DNA of 64,000 nt from Streptococcus suis (GTDB lineage: Bacteria > Bacillota > Bacilli > Lactobacillales > Streptococcaceae): assembly GCA_029593505.1 (NCBI GenBank), contig JAKTNI010000007.1, positions 1 to 64,000 of the forward strand, read 5' to 3'. The position numbers were made by a program, and so were the translations under genes. How positions within the stretch are numbered: the first letter of the stretch is position 1; the number at the start of each line of letters is the position of its first letter. The notes under the pieces were generated by a model that saw nothing but the letters and a program-made list of their open reading frames with translations, made no database searches and was not told the DNA's origin. This document shows, in pieces, positions 35,270 through 43,749 of the stretch.

Positions 35270-35623
35270 CTAATTTCTAAATTTAGATAAATAAAACGTG
35301 GCATATACAAGATTAGCTATAGCACGTTCCGAAGATGTCATGTAAGATTTGTTATTCTCAATGAACGCAAGTAAATCTTTATCACATCCTGCATCTGAGT
35401 AACCATTCTTCGCATAACATAGATCATGACGCATACAACCATAATCCAATACATCTACAGGATATGGATCATAAGGGGTATTAGTACCGTGACCTGGACC
35501 ACACCAGCTTCCATGCACCGGAATGGAGATTTCAACACCTGGAACTTCCAAAGCACTAGCTGTTTTAAAGAAAAATAGACACAGCCCCATCAAAACAAGT
35601 AAAGACAACAACACCTTTTTCAT
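35270..35623 (-). CDS. Secreted phospholipase A2-like protein
   Basis: The 117-residue precursor has a signal peptide (MKKVLLSLLVLMGLCLFFFKTASA) and a small mature domain with secreted phospholipase A2 hallmarks. These are the calcium-loop-like WCGPGHG, then the catalytic segment YGCMRHDLCY with the His-Asp pair, and a further Cys-Asp in GCDKDLLAF. It should hydrolyse sn-2 acyl chains outside the cell, using calcium. SlaA of S. pyogenes belongs to the same broad class but is longer. ATG 35623 has GGAAGG upstream; the frame opens 21 codons earlier. It has a near-consensus promoter and lies beside a holin-like gene, which suggests phage ancestry. Confidence 0.75.
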   Translation of the reverse strand: MKKVLLSLLVLMGLCLFFFKTASALEVPGVEISIPVHGSWCGPGHGTNTPYDPYPVDVLDYGCMRHDLCYAKNGYSDAGCDKDLLAFIENNKSYMTSSERAIANLVYATFYLSKFRN

Positions 35624-35650
35624 AGCCAATATACCTTCCTTTTTTCTTTG

Positions 35651-35679
35651 ATTGTACAAAAATAAAATAATTGTGTCAA
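35651..35679 (-). promoter_or_regulatory. Phospholipase-like gene promoter
   Basis: TTGACA (35674-35679) and TACAAT (35651-35656) are 17 bases apart, close to the consensus. Confidence 0.8.
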
Positions 35680-35822
35680 CGTTCACAATAAAAATAGCAA
35701 ATGCTGTTTTTTATCTTTCAACTAGTGTTTTTATTTACATGAAACATATTAGGGTTAAACATATTATATCAAGTTAAAAATTCATCAACCTGCAAATATA
35801 AATTAAAAAAAATACACATATA

Positions 35823-36050
35823 CTATTCTTTAGAAATATCCTTTATTTTCATATCTGGCTTATTATTTAATACACCTAAAAATACAAGGATACTAAGAAT
35901 GATACAAATTGTTTGCTCTATCTGATTTAAAGTTCGACTCCATTCAATACCAAAATAAGAAACCAAAATATTGTCAATGAGCATCAATACCAGCGAAATT
36001 AGTCCAATCCAAAACATATGTTTTTTCATACGATTCTTTAATCGTTTCAT
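35823..36050 (-). CDS. Phage holin-like protein (phi LC3 type)
   Basis: The 75-residue product has a basic N-terminus (MKRLKNRMKKHMFW), one clear membrane segment (IGLISLVLMLIDNILVSYFGI) and a second (TICIILSILVFLGVLNN), then the end NKPDMKIKDISKE. Small phage holins of the phi LC3 group have this pattern: about 75 residues, two membrane segments, and a tail resembling DPTT-x-G-x-x-D. ATG 36050 has AAGGAG 8 bases upstream. It is an isolated phage-type gene, probably a remnant, with the phospholipase-like gene downstream. Confidence 0.6.
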   Translation of the reverse strand: MKRLKNRMKKHMFWIGLISLVLMLIDNILVSYFGIEWSRTLNQIEQTICIILSILVFLGVLNNKPDMKIKDISKE

Positions 36051-36366
36051 ATCCATACTCCTTTTTAGTGAATTGAAATGTATTTTAACATATATAAATA
36101 GATAAATCAAAAACTTTATTCTGTAATTAGATTTCCCTCCAATTATTCAAACCATTTATGAAAAATTGTTTGAATAACTTGATTTTTACTACATCATCCA
36201 TATCATCAAATATGAAATCTTTAGGATAAAAACATAATTTCTTATTCAAAGCTAAGTGTTATTCCAAAGTATTAAAAACTTAAATATCTACAAACATAAT
36301 AGGATATGAAACTCCATGGATATTCCCATATTATTTTTTCTACTTGACAACATCCAAGCAATATTT
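36051..36366. other. AT-rich intergenic stretch
   Basis: No gene, RNA or strong repeat is seen. It may be decayed accessory DNA between the holin-like gene and nusG. Confidence 0.4.
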
Positions 36367-36561
36367 CTACTCCAATGATCCTCTCGTAAGAATAAAACTC
36401 TCAATTAGTTTTGCAGAATAATTTGCATATTTTTCTTGTTTGAGAGACTTAGCAATTAACTTTTTCAGTCTATAATCACAATTATAGCTCTTTAGTAATG
36501 CGACATAATTGCATTTTACTTGGTTCATTAATCTATCAATGTACTTCTTCAAAATTACCAA
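36367..36561 (-). CDS. Hypothetical small protein (uncertain)
   Basis: A 64-codon open frame starts with TTG at 36561, or with another TTG at 36552. The product is lysine-rich and helical (ILKKYIDRLMNQVKCNYVALLKSY, LKKLIAKSLKQEKYANYSAKLIESF). Only a weak AGGA precedes it, and no family is recognised. It may be a remnant. Confidence 0.25.
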   Translation of the reverse strand: MVILKKYIDRLMNQVKCNYVALLKSYNCDYRLKKLIAKSLKQEKYANYSAKLIESFILTRGSLE

Positions 36562-36639
36562 TCCTAATCAATAACCTACATTTTGGTGAACTTTTTAATG
36601 CAATAATCTTTTATATACCCGATATATCTACACTATTAT

Positions 36640-36686
36640 AAAAAGAATAAGAAGTATAGAATATTCCTACACTTCTTATTCTTTTT
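36640..36686 (-). terminator. nusG terminator
   Basis: AAAAAGAATAAGAAGT (36640-36655) and ACTTCTTATTCTTTTT (36671-36686) form a 16-bp stem overlapping the nusG stop codon. Its 3' arm ends in five T. Confidence 0.8.
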
Positions 36687-37224
36687 ATAATTCTGCTATT
36701 TGACTCAAATTTACTTCTGCTATTGTATCATTACCAAACATCGAAATAACCATCTTAACTTTGTTGTTATCAATTTCAGTAATTTTTCCAGTGTAATCCG
36801 TAAATGCACCATCAATGATACGAACTGTATCACCAACTTTTACGTCAACATCAAATTCTTGAATAGTTTGACCCATAGACAACAGAATCTGACGAATCTC
36901 TTCTTCCAATAGAGGAGTCGGCTTAGAACGGTTACCATGCGAGCCCACAAAACCTGTTACATTTGGGGTATTTCGGACCACAAACCAAGCTTCGTCTGTC
37001 ATTACCATTTCCACAAGTACATAACCAGGGAAACGATTTTCTTCTACTTCCTTGACCTCACCATTTTTTTCCACTTGAACAGTCTGAGTCGGAATCTCTA
37101 CACGAAGAATATTTTCCAACATATTGTAAGTATGTGCACGTTGCAATAAATTTTCTTTTACTTTATTTTCATATCCAGAGTAAGTTTGTAAGACAAACCA
37201 ACCTTTATCAAAGCTATCGTACAT
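36685..37224 (-). CDS. nusG: Transcription termination/antitermination factor NusG
   Basis: NusG binds RNA polymerase and alters pausing and termination. The 179-residue product has the N-terminal NGN domain (WFVLQTYSGYENKVKENL, then FPGYVLVEM) and the C-terminal KOW domain (VGDTVRIIDGAFTDYTGKITEID). AAAGGA precedes the ATG. It follows secE after a 108-base gap with its own promoter and a hairpin. Confidence 0.96.
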   Translation of the reverse strand: MYDSFDKGWFVLQTYSGYENKVKENLLQRAHTYNMLENILRVEIPTQTVQVEKNGEVKEVEENRFPGYVLVEMVMTDEAWFVVRNTPNVTGFVGSHGNRSKPTPLLEEEIRQILLSMGQTIQEFDVDVKVGDTVRIIDGAFTDYTGKITEIDNNKVKMVISMFGNDTIAEVNLSQIAEL

Positions 37225-37264
37225 TGCTTTTTCCTTTCTTTAGGGAACTGTATTTTTAGATGCT

Positions 37265-37284
37265 AAAAAAAGCCCGAAGGCTTT
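37265..37284 (-). terminator. secE terminator or nusG leader hairpin
   Basis: AAAGCC (37269-37274) and GGCTTT (37279-37284) close on a 4-base loop, and CTTTTTTT-type T run follows on the minus strand. It lies between the nusG promoter and the nusG start. Confidence 0.65.
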
Positions 37285-37295
37285 CGCTTTGTTCT

Positions 37296-37325
37296 ATTAT
37301 AGCACTTCCATTTTACAAATGGCAA
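37296..37325 (-). promoter_or_regulatory. nusG promoter
   Basis: An extended -10, TGCTATAAT (TATAAT at 37296-37301), has TTGCCA (37320-37325) 18 bases upstream. The start site falls about 5 bases before the hairpin. Confidence 0.65.
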
Positions 37326-37332
37326 GTTTTTT

Positions 37333-37509
37333 CTAGAAAAGGTCAATTAAACTGATAATACCTCGTGACAACATCAAATCAAAAAGGTATACTATCGCCA
37401 CAAAAAATGTAGTGTACTGCACAACAGATATAAAATCTTTCCAACTTTGCTTCCGACTTGGCCAAGAGGTATCTTTTAAAATACGAATGGTATCCTTGAT
37501 AAATTTCAC
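37333..37509 (-). CDS. secE: Preprotein translocase subunit SecE
   Basis: SecE stabilises SecY in the translocon. The 58-residue product is the short single-span form: amphipathic helix with LKDTSWPSRKQSWKDF, then one membrane segment (VVQYTTFFVAIVYLFDLML). GTG 37509 is chosen because AGGAG lies 6 bases upstream; TTG 37515 is in frame but too close to it. It is between rpmG (9-base gap) and nusG. Confidence 0.93.
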   Translation of the reverse strand: MKFIKDTIRILKDTSWPSRKQSWKDFISVVQYTTFFVAIVYLFDLMLSRGIISLIDLF

Positions 37510-37518
37510 ATGCAACTC

Positions 37519-37671
37519 CTATCTGGTTTCCTTATGAACAGTATACTGTCCACAATGTTTACAAAATTTATTTACTTCTAACCTTGTTGGTTTAGGATTA
37601 CTCGAAAGATTAATAGAGTAATTTCGAGAACCACAAACGGTACAGGCCAGACTTGCTTTTTTTAGTGCCAT
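37519..37671 (-). CDS. rpmG: 50S ribosomal protein L33
   Basis: The 50-residue product starts [19 protein letters not shown] and has the four cysteines of the zinc-binding form (C10, C13, C36, C39), the last two in [23 protein letters not shown] precedes the ATG, and secE follows after 9 bases. The pbp2A-rpmG-secE-nusG order is conserved in streptococci. It is shorter than common ORF cut-offs. Confidence 0.93.
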   Translation of the reverse strand: MALKKASLACTVCGSRNYSINLSSNPKPTRLEVNKFCKHCGQYTVHKETR

Positions 37672-37704
37672 AAAGCCCCCTATCTGTTTCATTTTAACAT
37701 GTTT

Positions 37705-39918
37705 TTAAGGATTTGACAACTCCTCAAACCAACTAGTCACATCATCCCATAACGTTTTTGCACGCTCAGGAATTTGAGCATCAATAATTTTTTGTTTTGT
37801 CTCATCAATCAAATTCTTCGCTTGTTCTGAGATGCTTTGAATTTGTTCTTGAGTAATATTCTCTTCAGGTTGAGCGGTAGGCGTTTTTGACACTTCTACA
37901 ATCCCATTCTGTACATAAGCATTTTCCACCTCGAAAGGCGTTCCAGCAGTATAAGGTAAGATTGAATTGACAACCATTTGAAAGACAGCTGGTGCCATCC
38001 AATACTGGTTACTATCAATATAGTGGTGTTCATCCGTTTTTTCGAAACCAACCCACTGACTAATCACCAGATCTGGCGTATAAGCAATATGCCATTGATC
38101 ATTCACCAAATTAACATCAAAGCTAGTTTCCGTCGTTCCTGTCTTCCCTGCTATATAATAATTAGCAGCATCTGCTGTAACCCCTGTGCCATTACTATAT
38201 GTTCCTAACATCATAGAGGTCATTTTATCTGCCACAGACTGATCAATAACTTTTTTCGATGTTTCTTGATGCTGTGACAAAATTTTTCCGCTTGCTGTTT
38301 CAATTCTAGAAATTAAATGAGCATCCTTCATCACCCCTTTGTTTGCAAATGTTGCATAAGCTTGAGCCATTTGCAAGGGGTTGGTCTCTACTCCAGATCC
38401 AATTGCTACTCCTAAAACTTTTTCCACATTTTTCATATCAAGACCAAATGCTTGACCATATTCAAAGGCTTTATCAATACCTAATGTATTGACAATGGAT
38501 GCAACTGGTAAATTATACGATAACGCCAAAGCTTGATACATGGGAATCGTAGCCGATGTAGAATGATCATAATTATGCAGTGTATAATTTCCATACGTTT
38601 CTGTATGATTATCTAAATCCATATTAATAGACCAACCTGCAGCAACCGCGGGAGCATAAGCAACGAGTGGTTTAATAGTTGAGCCTGGACTTCGTTTTGC
38701 TTGCGTTGCAAAGTTAAAACTACGAAAACCAGTGTTTTCAGATGAGTTAACTCGTCCAACTAAAGCCCGAACACCTCCTGTTTTAGGATCTAAAGCTACA
38801 CTAGCAGCTTGTGCATAAGTCTCATCATAACTAGAAGATGGGAACATGCTCTCATCATTAAAAACAATCTGCATATTAGCTTGCGACTGCTGATCCATCT
38901 CTGTATAAATACGATAACCATTGTTGATAATGTCACTCTCTTTCAAACCATAACGCTCTGTCGCCTCTGCTATCACCGCATCAAAATAAGAAGGATAGGC
39001 ATAATTGCCTGCTTTACCATTATAAGCATCTGCTAATTGACTACTCAAATCAACCTGCATTCCTATATCTGCTGTCGCCTGATCTATGTAGCTAGCATCC
39101 ACCATCGCTTGAAGAACAGTATCTCGTCGATTGGTTGCATTTTCGACAGAATAATAAGGATTATAAATTTCTGGCCCCTTCAACATACCTGCTAAAACAG
39201 CTGATTGTTCTAATGTCAATTGACTGGCCGAGACTCCAAAATATTTCAAACTGGCATCTTCTACTCCCCATACACCATTTCCAAAGTAAGCATTATTCAG
39301 GTACATGGTCAAAATTTCCTGTTTACTATATTTTTTATTGATTTCTAACGCCAAAAAGTATTCTCTTGCTTTACGACTAATGGTTTGTTCTTGGGTTAAA
39401 AAGGCATTTTTTGCTAATTGCTGCGTAATCGTGGATCCCCCTCCTGATTTTCCGAGAGTTAAAACAGCTAAAAGCGTTCGTTTGTAGTTAATCCCAGAAT
39501 TGTCATAGAAGGTCCTATCCTCTGTTGCAATGACAGCATTTTCTAAATGATCCGAAATGGCATCCAATTCAACATAGGTTCCCTTTTGTCCTGATAAGGT
39601 ACCTGCCTCTGCTCCATCTTTGTCGTAAATAACAGTCGTAGCCTTAAGCGCTTGTTGTAAATCTCCAACATGGGCTGTCTTTGCTAAAAAGAATAAATAA
39701 CTTCCGACTATCAAAATCATTAGTACCGTCACAATTACTAAAATCTTGGTCAACTGATAACGACGCCAAAATCGACGAATCGGTTCCGGAAGCCAAGATT
39801 TCTTCTTTGTTTTATCACTCTTACCATGTCTTCCTTTTCGGCTTCGACTTGGTCGTTCCATATAATCAGCTTGAAAATCCTCAGGAACTTCAATCGGTTG
39901 ATGTTGCAAATCGTCCAT
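37705..39918 (-). CDS. pbp2A: Bifunctional penicillin-binding protein 2A
   Basis: This class A PBP polymerises and cross-links peptidoglycan. The 737-residue product has a basic cytoplasmic N-terminus (1-55), one membrane segment (ILVIVTVLMILIVGSYLFFL), a glycosyltransferase domain (ATEDRTFYDNSGI with the catalytic Glu, GGGSTITQQLAKN, EILTMYLNNAYFG) and a transpeptidase domain (SPGSTIKPL with the active-site Ser, SYN in LSYNLPV, KTGTT). Its C-terminal tail is Gln/Glu-rich and helical. The start codon has GAGG upstream. It begins the pbp2A-rpmG-secE-nusG series. Confidence 0.94.
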   Translation of the reverse strand: MDDLQHQPIEVPEDFQADYMERPSRSRKGRHGKSDKTKKKSWLPEPIRRFWRRYQLTKILVIVTVLMILIVGSYLFFLAKTAHVGDLQQALKATTVIYDKDGAEAGTLSGQKGTYVELDAISDHLENAVIATEDRTFYDNSGINYKRTLLAVLTLGKSGGGSTITQQLAKNAFLTQEQTISRKAREYFLALEINKKYSKQEILTMYLNNAYFGNGVWGVEDASLKYFGVSASQLTLEQSAVLAGMLKGPEIYNPYYSVENATNRRDTVLQAMVDASYIDQATADIGMQVDLSSQLADAYNGKAGNYAYPSYFDAVIAEATERYGLKESDIINNGYRIYTEMDQQSQANMQIVFNDESMFPSSSYDETYAQAASVALDPKTGGVRALVGRVNSSENTGFRSFNFATQAKRSPGSTIKPLVAYAPAVAAGWSINMDLDNHTETYGNYTLHNYDHSTSATIPMYQALALSYNLPVASIVNTLGIDKAFEYGQAFGLDMKNVEKVLGVAIGSGVETNPLQMAQAYATFANKGVMKDAHLISRIETASGKILSQHQETSKKVIDQSVADKMTSMMLGTYSNGTGVTADAANYYIAGKTGTTETSFDVNLVNDQWHIAYTPDLVISQWVGFEKTDEHHYIDSNQYWMAPAVFQMVVNSILPYTAGTPFEVENAYVQNGIVEVSKTPTAQPEENITQEQIQSISEQAKNLIDETKQKIIDAQIPERAKTLWDDVTSWFEELSNP

Positions 39919-39947
39919 AGAATACCTCTTTCTAGTATTTTTGTATC

Positions 39948-39953
39948 ATTATA
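39948..39953 (-). promoter_or_regulatory. pbp2A -10 element
   Basis: TATAAT lies 30 bases before the pbp2A start. No clear -35 is seen at the right spacing. Confidence 0.45.
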
Positions 39954-40036
39954 CACCATTTTGTTAAAGCTAGCAGAGAAAAACACTACTTGCCACTTGT
40001 CACAGCCGATAGGAAGAAAAAAATACTAAAATATGG

Positions 40037-40042
40037 TAAAAT
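40037..40042 (+). promoter_or_regulatory. -10 element of the ferredoxin reductase gene
   Basis: TGGTAAAAT is an extended -10 (TAAAAT at 40037-40042), 32 bases before the start. The -35 is poor. Confidence 0.45.
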
Positions 40043-40073
40043 AAAGTCATTCTGAATAATATGAGGACATGCC

Positions 40074-41054
40074 ATGACAGAAATCTACGACATTACAATT
40101 ATCGGCGGAGGACCAGTTGGTCTCTTTGCTGCCTTCTATGCCCATCTTCGTCAAGCAAAGGTAAAAATTATCGATTCTCTCCCTCAGCTTGGGGGACAAC
40201 CAGCTATTCTCTACCCTGAAAAAGCCATATTGGACATCCCAGCCTTCCCGCAATTAACAGGACAAGAACTGACTGATAATCTAATAACTCAATTGGCACC
40301 GTTTGATACGACAATCTGCCTAGATGAAACTGTATTAGATATTAAAACCGACGAAGTGATTTCCTTGACCACTACAAAAGGAAACCATCGAACCAAAGCA
40401 CTTATCATCGCTATGGGAGGTGGTGCTTTCAAACCACGTCCACTTGAGATTGAAGGTGCTGATAGTTTTGACAATATCCACTATCATGTTTCTAATATCC
40501 AGCAATATGCTGATAAGGATATCGTCATTTTAGGTGGTGGAGATTCTGCAGTTGACTGGTCTCTAGCTTTTGAACAAATCGCAAAAACGACAAGTATCGT
40601 TCATCGCCGCGATAACTTCCGCGCCTTAGAACACAGCGTAGAGGAACTCAAACACTCCAGCATAACCATCCATACACCTTATGTTCCAAAAAAAATTTCT
40701 GGAAAAGATAAAAAAGCAGAACACATTACCTTTGACAAAGTAAAGCACGAGGATAAGCTAACGTTATCTTTCGACCATCTCTTTGTCAACTACGGCTTCA
40801 AATCATCAGTTGGTCGTCTGAAAGAATGGGGATTAGACCTACATCGTCACCGCATCCTTGTAAACAGCAAACATGAAACTTCTATTCCCGGCATATATGC
40901 CATTGGTGATTGCTGTTACTACGAAGGGAAAGTCGATTTAATCGCAACAGGATTTGGTGAAGCTCCAACTGCTGTTAATCACGCCATGAACTATCTCAAT
41001 CCAAATGAAAAAGTGCAACCAAGGCACTCAACTAGTCTTTCACATGAAAATTGA
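40074..41054 (+). CDS. Ferredoxin/flavodoxin--NADP+ reductase (thioredoxin-reductase-like type)
   Basis: This flavoprotein moves electrons between NADPH and ferredoxin or flavodoxin. The 326-residue product has the FAD-binding GGGPVGLFAAFYA at the N-terminus, the NADPH-binding ILGGGDSAVDWSLAF near residue 155, and the C-terminal FAD site GIYAIGDCCYY. It lacks the CxxC redox pair of thioredoxin reductase, which separates it from TrxB. GAGG precedes the ATG. It overlaps the downstream pseudouridine synthase by 11 bases. Confidence 0.88.
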   Translation: MTEIYDITIIGGGPVGLFAAFYAHLRQAKVKIIDSLPQLGGQPAILYPEKAILDIPAFPQLTGQELTDNLITQLAPFDTTICLDETVLDIKTDEVISLTTTKGNHRTKALIIAMGGGAFKPRPLEIEGADSFDNIHYHVSNIQQYADKDIVILGGGDSAVDWSLAFEQIAKTTSIVHRRDNFRALEHSVEELKHSSITIHTPYVPKKISGKDKKAEHITFDKVKHEDKLTLSFDHLFVNYGFKSSVGRLKEWGLDLHRHRILVNSKHETSIPGIYAIGDCCYYEGKVDLIATGFGEAPTAVNHAMNYLNPNEKVQPRHSTSLSHEN

Positions 41055-41913
41055 TATTCGTATTCCCAAGACTTTCCCAGCAATAACCGTCAAAGAAGTC
41101 CTAGAAGATTATTTTCTCATTCCGAGAAAAATTCGCCATTTTCTCCGTACTAAAAAACACGTCCGAGTCAATGGAAAATTGATTAATTGGCAGAGCCCTA
41201 TTAACGCAGGAGATTTATTGGAATTAATTTTTGATGAAGATGATTATCCAGAGAAAAGAATCACTTTAGGTCAGGCAAACTTAGTTCATGAACTCTATCA
41301 AGATGAGCATTTGATTATCGTAAACAAACCCGAAGGAATGAAAACTCATGGCAATGAGCCTACCGAGCTTGCTCTTCTTAACCATGTCTCTGCCTACGTC
41401 GGACAGACATGCTATGTCGTTCATCGATTAGATAAAGAAACCAGCGGAGCCATTGGCTTTGCCAAAAATCCATTTATCCTCCCTATTCTCAATCGACTAT
41501 TAGAAAAGAAAGTTATCTATCGTGATTATCTTGCTCTTTGTCAAGGAACTATAGCAAAAACACCTTGGATTATAACGGATAAAATTGGACGAGACCGCCA
41601 TGATCGTCGCAAACGGTTAGTAGATAATCATAAAGGCAAAGAAGCTCTAACTCAGGTCAGTCTACTGAGAACTTTCCGCAAAAATAGCTTGGTAAACTGT
41701 CGATTACAAACTGGACGAACTCATCAGATACGGGTACACCTCGCTCATCATGGCCATAGCTTAATTGGTGATCCACTGTATAGCAAGGTTTCTGCTCCAA
41801 GACTGATGCTTCACGCTCATACATTAAGTTTGACCCATCCATTAACACTCGAAAGAATTAAGGTAGAAGCACCATCGGAAAGCTTCGAAAGAGTACTAAA
41901 ACAACAAAAATAA
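41044..41913 (+). CDS. RluA/RluD-family pseudouridine synthase
   Basis: The enzyme isomerises specific uridines in structured RNA, most likely rRNA. The 289-residue product has an S4-like N-terminal domain (IPRKIRHFLRTKKHVRVNG) and the catalytic domain with VHRLDKETSGAIGFAKN, which carries the catalytic Asp. It also has LQTGRTHQIRVHLAHHGHSLIGDPLYS. ATG 41044 is used because it matches family starts and overlaps the upstream stop; the frame opens at 41005. The exact RluA/C/D member cannot be decided. Confidence 0.88.
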   Translation: MKIDIRIPKTFPAITVKEVLEDYFLIPRKIRHFLRTKKHVRVNGKLINWQSPINAGDLLELIFDEDDYPEKRITLGQANLVHELYQDEHLIIVNKPEGMKTHGNEPTELALLNHVSAYVGQTCYVVHRLDKETSGAIGFAKNPFILPILNRLLEKKVIYRDYLALCQGTIAKTPWIITDKIGRDRHDRRKRLVDNHKGKEALTQVSLLRTFRKNSLVNCRLQTGRTHQIRVHLAHHGHSLIGDPLYSKVSAPRLMLHAHTLSLTHPLTLERIKVEAPSESFERVLKQQK

Positions 41914-41953
41914 CCTCCATGCGTTTCTTAAATAGAAACAAGGAGGTTTTTTC
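41912..41953 (+). terminator. Terminator after the pseudouridine synthase gene
   Basis: AACCTCC (41912-41918) pairs with GGAGGTT (41942-41948), and GTTTCT with AGAAAC inside. TTTTT follows. A partly symmetric form could also serve purR. Confidence 0.88.
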
Positions 41954-41981
41954 ATTCTATGCTCGCATTCTAAACCAAGAA

Positions 41982-42794
41982 CTATTTAAAAATATTTCCC
42001 AATTCAACATCAACACGATTTTCTTTTACATTGATATCTGTTACAGCTAAAAGAGATTTATAATTCGCTACATTACGATTTCCTTTTTGATTTTCTGCAA
42101 AAACAGCAATACCAACCAAAGTAGAATCAAATTCTGATAAAAGGCTAATCATACCGTTAATCGTTCCACCATTTTTAAGGAAATCATCCACAATCAATAC
42201 GCGACTTCCAGCTTTCAGGCTACGTTTGGATAAGAACATCTTTTCAATACGATCGCTCGACCCAGATACATAATTGACCGAAACCGTCGAACCTTCTGTA
42301 ATTTTTAAATCCCGTCGTACGATAACAAACGGAACATTTAACACATTTGCAACAGCATTAGCTAACGGCACACCCTTAGTTGCTACTGTCATAACTGCAT
42401 CAATCTTTTCATCCTTGAAAGCATCTGCAAGAATACGTCCCACACTTTTTAAAATATGAGGTGTCGATAATAAGTCAGATGAGTAAATATAACCTCCAGG
42501 TAAGATACGATTGCTTTCTGCAATCTTATCCCGTAAAGATTGAGCAATATCAATCGACTCTTCCTTTGAAATAGAGGGTGTAAATACAACTCCTCCACTA
42601 GCACCCGTAATTGTCTCAATCTGTCCAATCGAACTTTCTTCAAACGCTTTCTTTATAATAGCTATATCTTCAGAAATCGAAGATTTTGCAGATTGATACT
42701 TCTCTGCAAAGGTATTCAAACTCGTTAATTCATAAGGGTGGTTGATGAGGTAATTCGAAATGACAACCATCCGTTCACTTCTTCTCAATTTCAT
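41982..42794 (-). CDS. purR: Purine operon regulator PurR
   Basis: PurR binds PurBoxes and responds to PRPP or purine alarmones in Gram-positive bacteria. The 270-residue product has an N-terminal winged helix (RRSERMVVISNYLINHPYELTSLNTFAEKY) and a phosphoribosyltransferase-like domain with the PRPP loop VLIVDDFLKNGGT near residue 200. ATG 42794 follows AGAGGA; the frame opens six codons earlier. A PurBox-like site overlaps its own promoter, and another lies in the purA promoter in this window. Confidence 0.93.
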   Translation of the reverse strand: MKLRRSERMVVISNYLINHPYELTSLNTFAEKYQSAKSSISEDIAIIKKAFEESSIGQIETITGASGGVVFTPSISKEESIDIAQSLRDKIAESNRILPGGYIYSSDLLSTPHILKSVGRILADAFKDEKIDAVMTVATKGVPLANAVANVLNVPFVIVRRDLKITEGSTVSVNYVSGSSDRIEKMFLSKRSLKAGSRVLIVDDFLKNGGTINGMISLLSEFDSTLVGIAVFAENQKGNRNVANYKSLLAVTDINVKENRVDVELGNIFK

Positions 42795-42820
42795 AAAATC
42801 ATCCTCTTTCACTTTTTTCC

Positions 42821-42856
42821 ATTATAGCATAAAAGATATAGAAAGCGAACTTTTTT
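42821..42856 (-). promoter_or_regulatory. purR promoter with PurBox-like site
   Basis: An extended -10, TGCTATAAT (TATAAT at 42821-42826), has AAAGCGAACTTTTTTT (42842-42856) over the -35 position. The CGAAC core with A/T flanks fits autoregulation by PurR. Confidence 0.55.
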
Positions 42857-42868
42857 TATAAAATTAAT

Positions 42869-43749
42869 CTATTTTTTCGTTTTTTGCAAATACCATGTCG
42901 GAATCATCTGGCGGTAATAATCGTACCACTTTACAATCTGTCGAGCCTGTTTTTTCATAATCGGAATTTGCATCGGATCCACTCGCTCTGCCCAAGATAA
43001 AGAACTAATGCTATTCACAGTCATATAAGTAGCTAGCAGCCTCCAAAAATCATCTGGAACAGCATCTTGAAAATACCCGTTGATCATACCAGAAGCAAAG
43101 ATTGGGGAGGCTGTTGCTGTCCATACCAAACGGTTGAATTCCTCCCAAGGATCACCACTATCATGCCGATCAAAATCAATTATATAAAGCTTCTTATCCT
43201 CTCCCAACATCATATTTCCCTCATGAAAATCTCCGTGATGATATGTTATTGGACGACAAGTAATCAAATGCCGATAAGCCTTAATAAAATCTAACATGAG
43301 TGAACCTTGTTCATATTGCACAGAACAAGTTACATAATCCTTGATTTTTTGATCAATTTTAGCTTGATAATAACTAGCCCAATCTATAGTCGGCTCTTCT
43401 AAGTCTATATCATGAATAGCTGCTAACATACGACCAGCCTGTAACCATATGTATAAAGTTCATCTTCTGATAAGTCAGGAATCACCTCTCGAAAGTTCCG
43501 ACCCTCTATCCACTCCAACAATAAATAAACTGATTCTTCATCACTAGCCAGCTCTATAGGTCGACAGATTGGCAAACCCAACTCAGCAACACGTTTCATC
43601 AATTGAAATTCCGCCTGCTTCTTTTGAAATGCATCTATATTAGCAACACGCAAGAGCAATTTTTGACCATTATCTGATACTACTTGAAATTTTTTGTCAC
43701 TGGACCAACCTTTAGTAATCGGTTGTTGTGAAATAATCTTTGTCTTCAT
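42869..43749 (-). pseudogene. Aminoglycoside-phosphotransferase-like kinase, frameshifted
   Basis: Two frames together make one kinase of about 293 residues. The N-terminal part (43749 down to about 43446) holds a nucleotide-binding beta region ending LLLEWIEGRNFREVIPDLSEDELYTYG. The C-terminal part restarts at about 43445 in another frame (LQAGRMLAAIHDIDLEEP) and carries the catalytic ITYHHGDFHEGNMM and the metal-binding IIDFDRHDSGDPWEE. The junction GGTTACAG probably lost one T. All core residues remain, so the break is recent, or a sequencing error. It lies between purR and yhaM and abuts yhaM with a one-base overlap. Substrate unknown; resistance is not implied. Confidence 0.75.
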
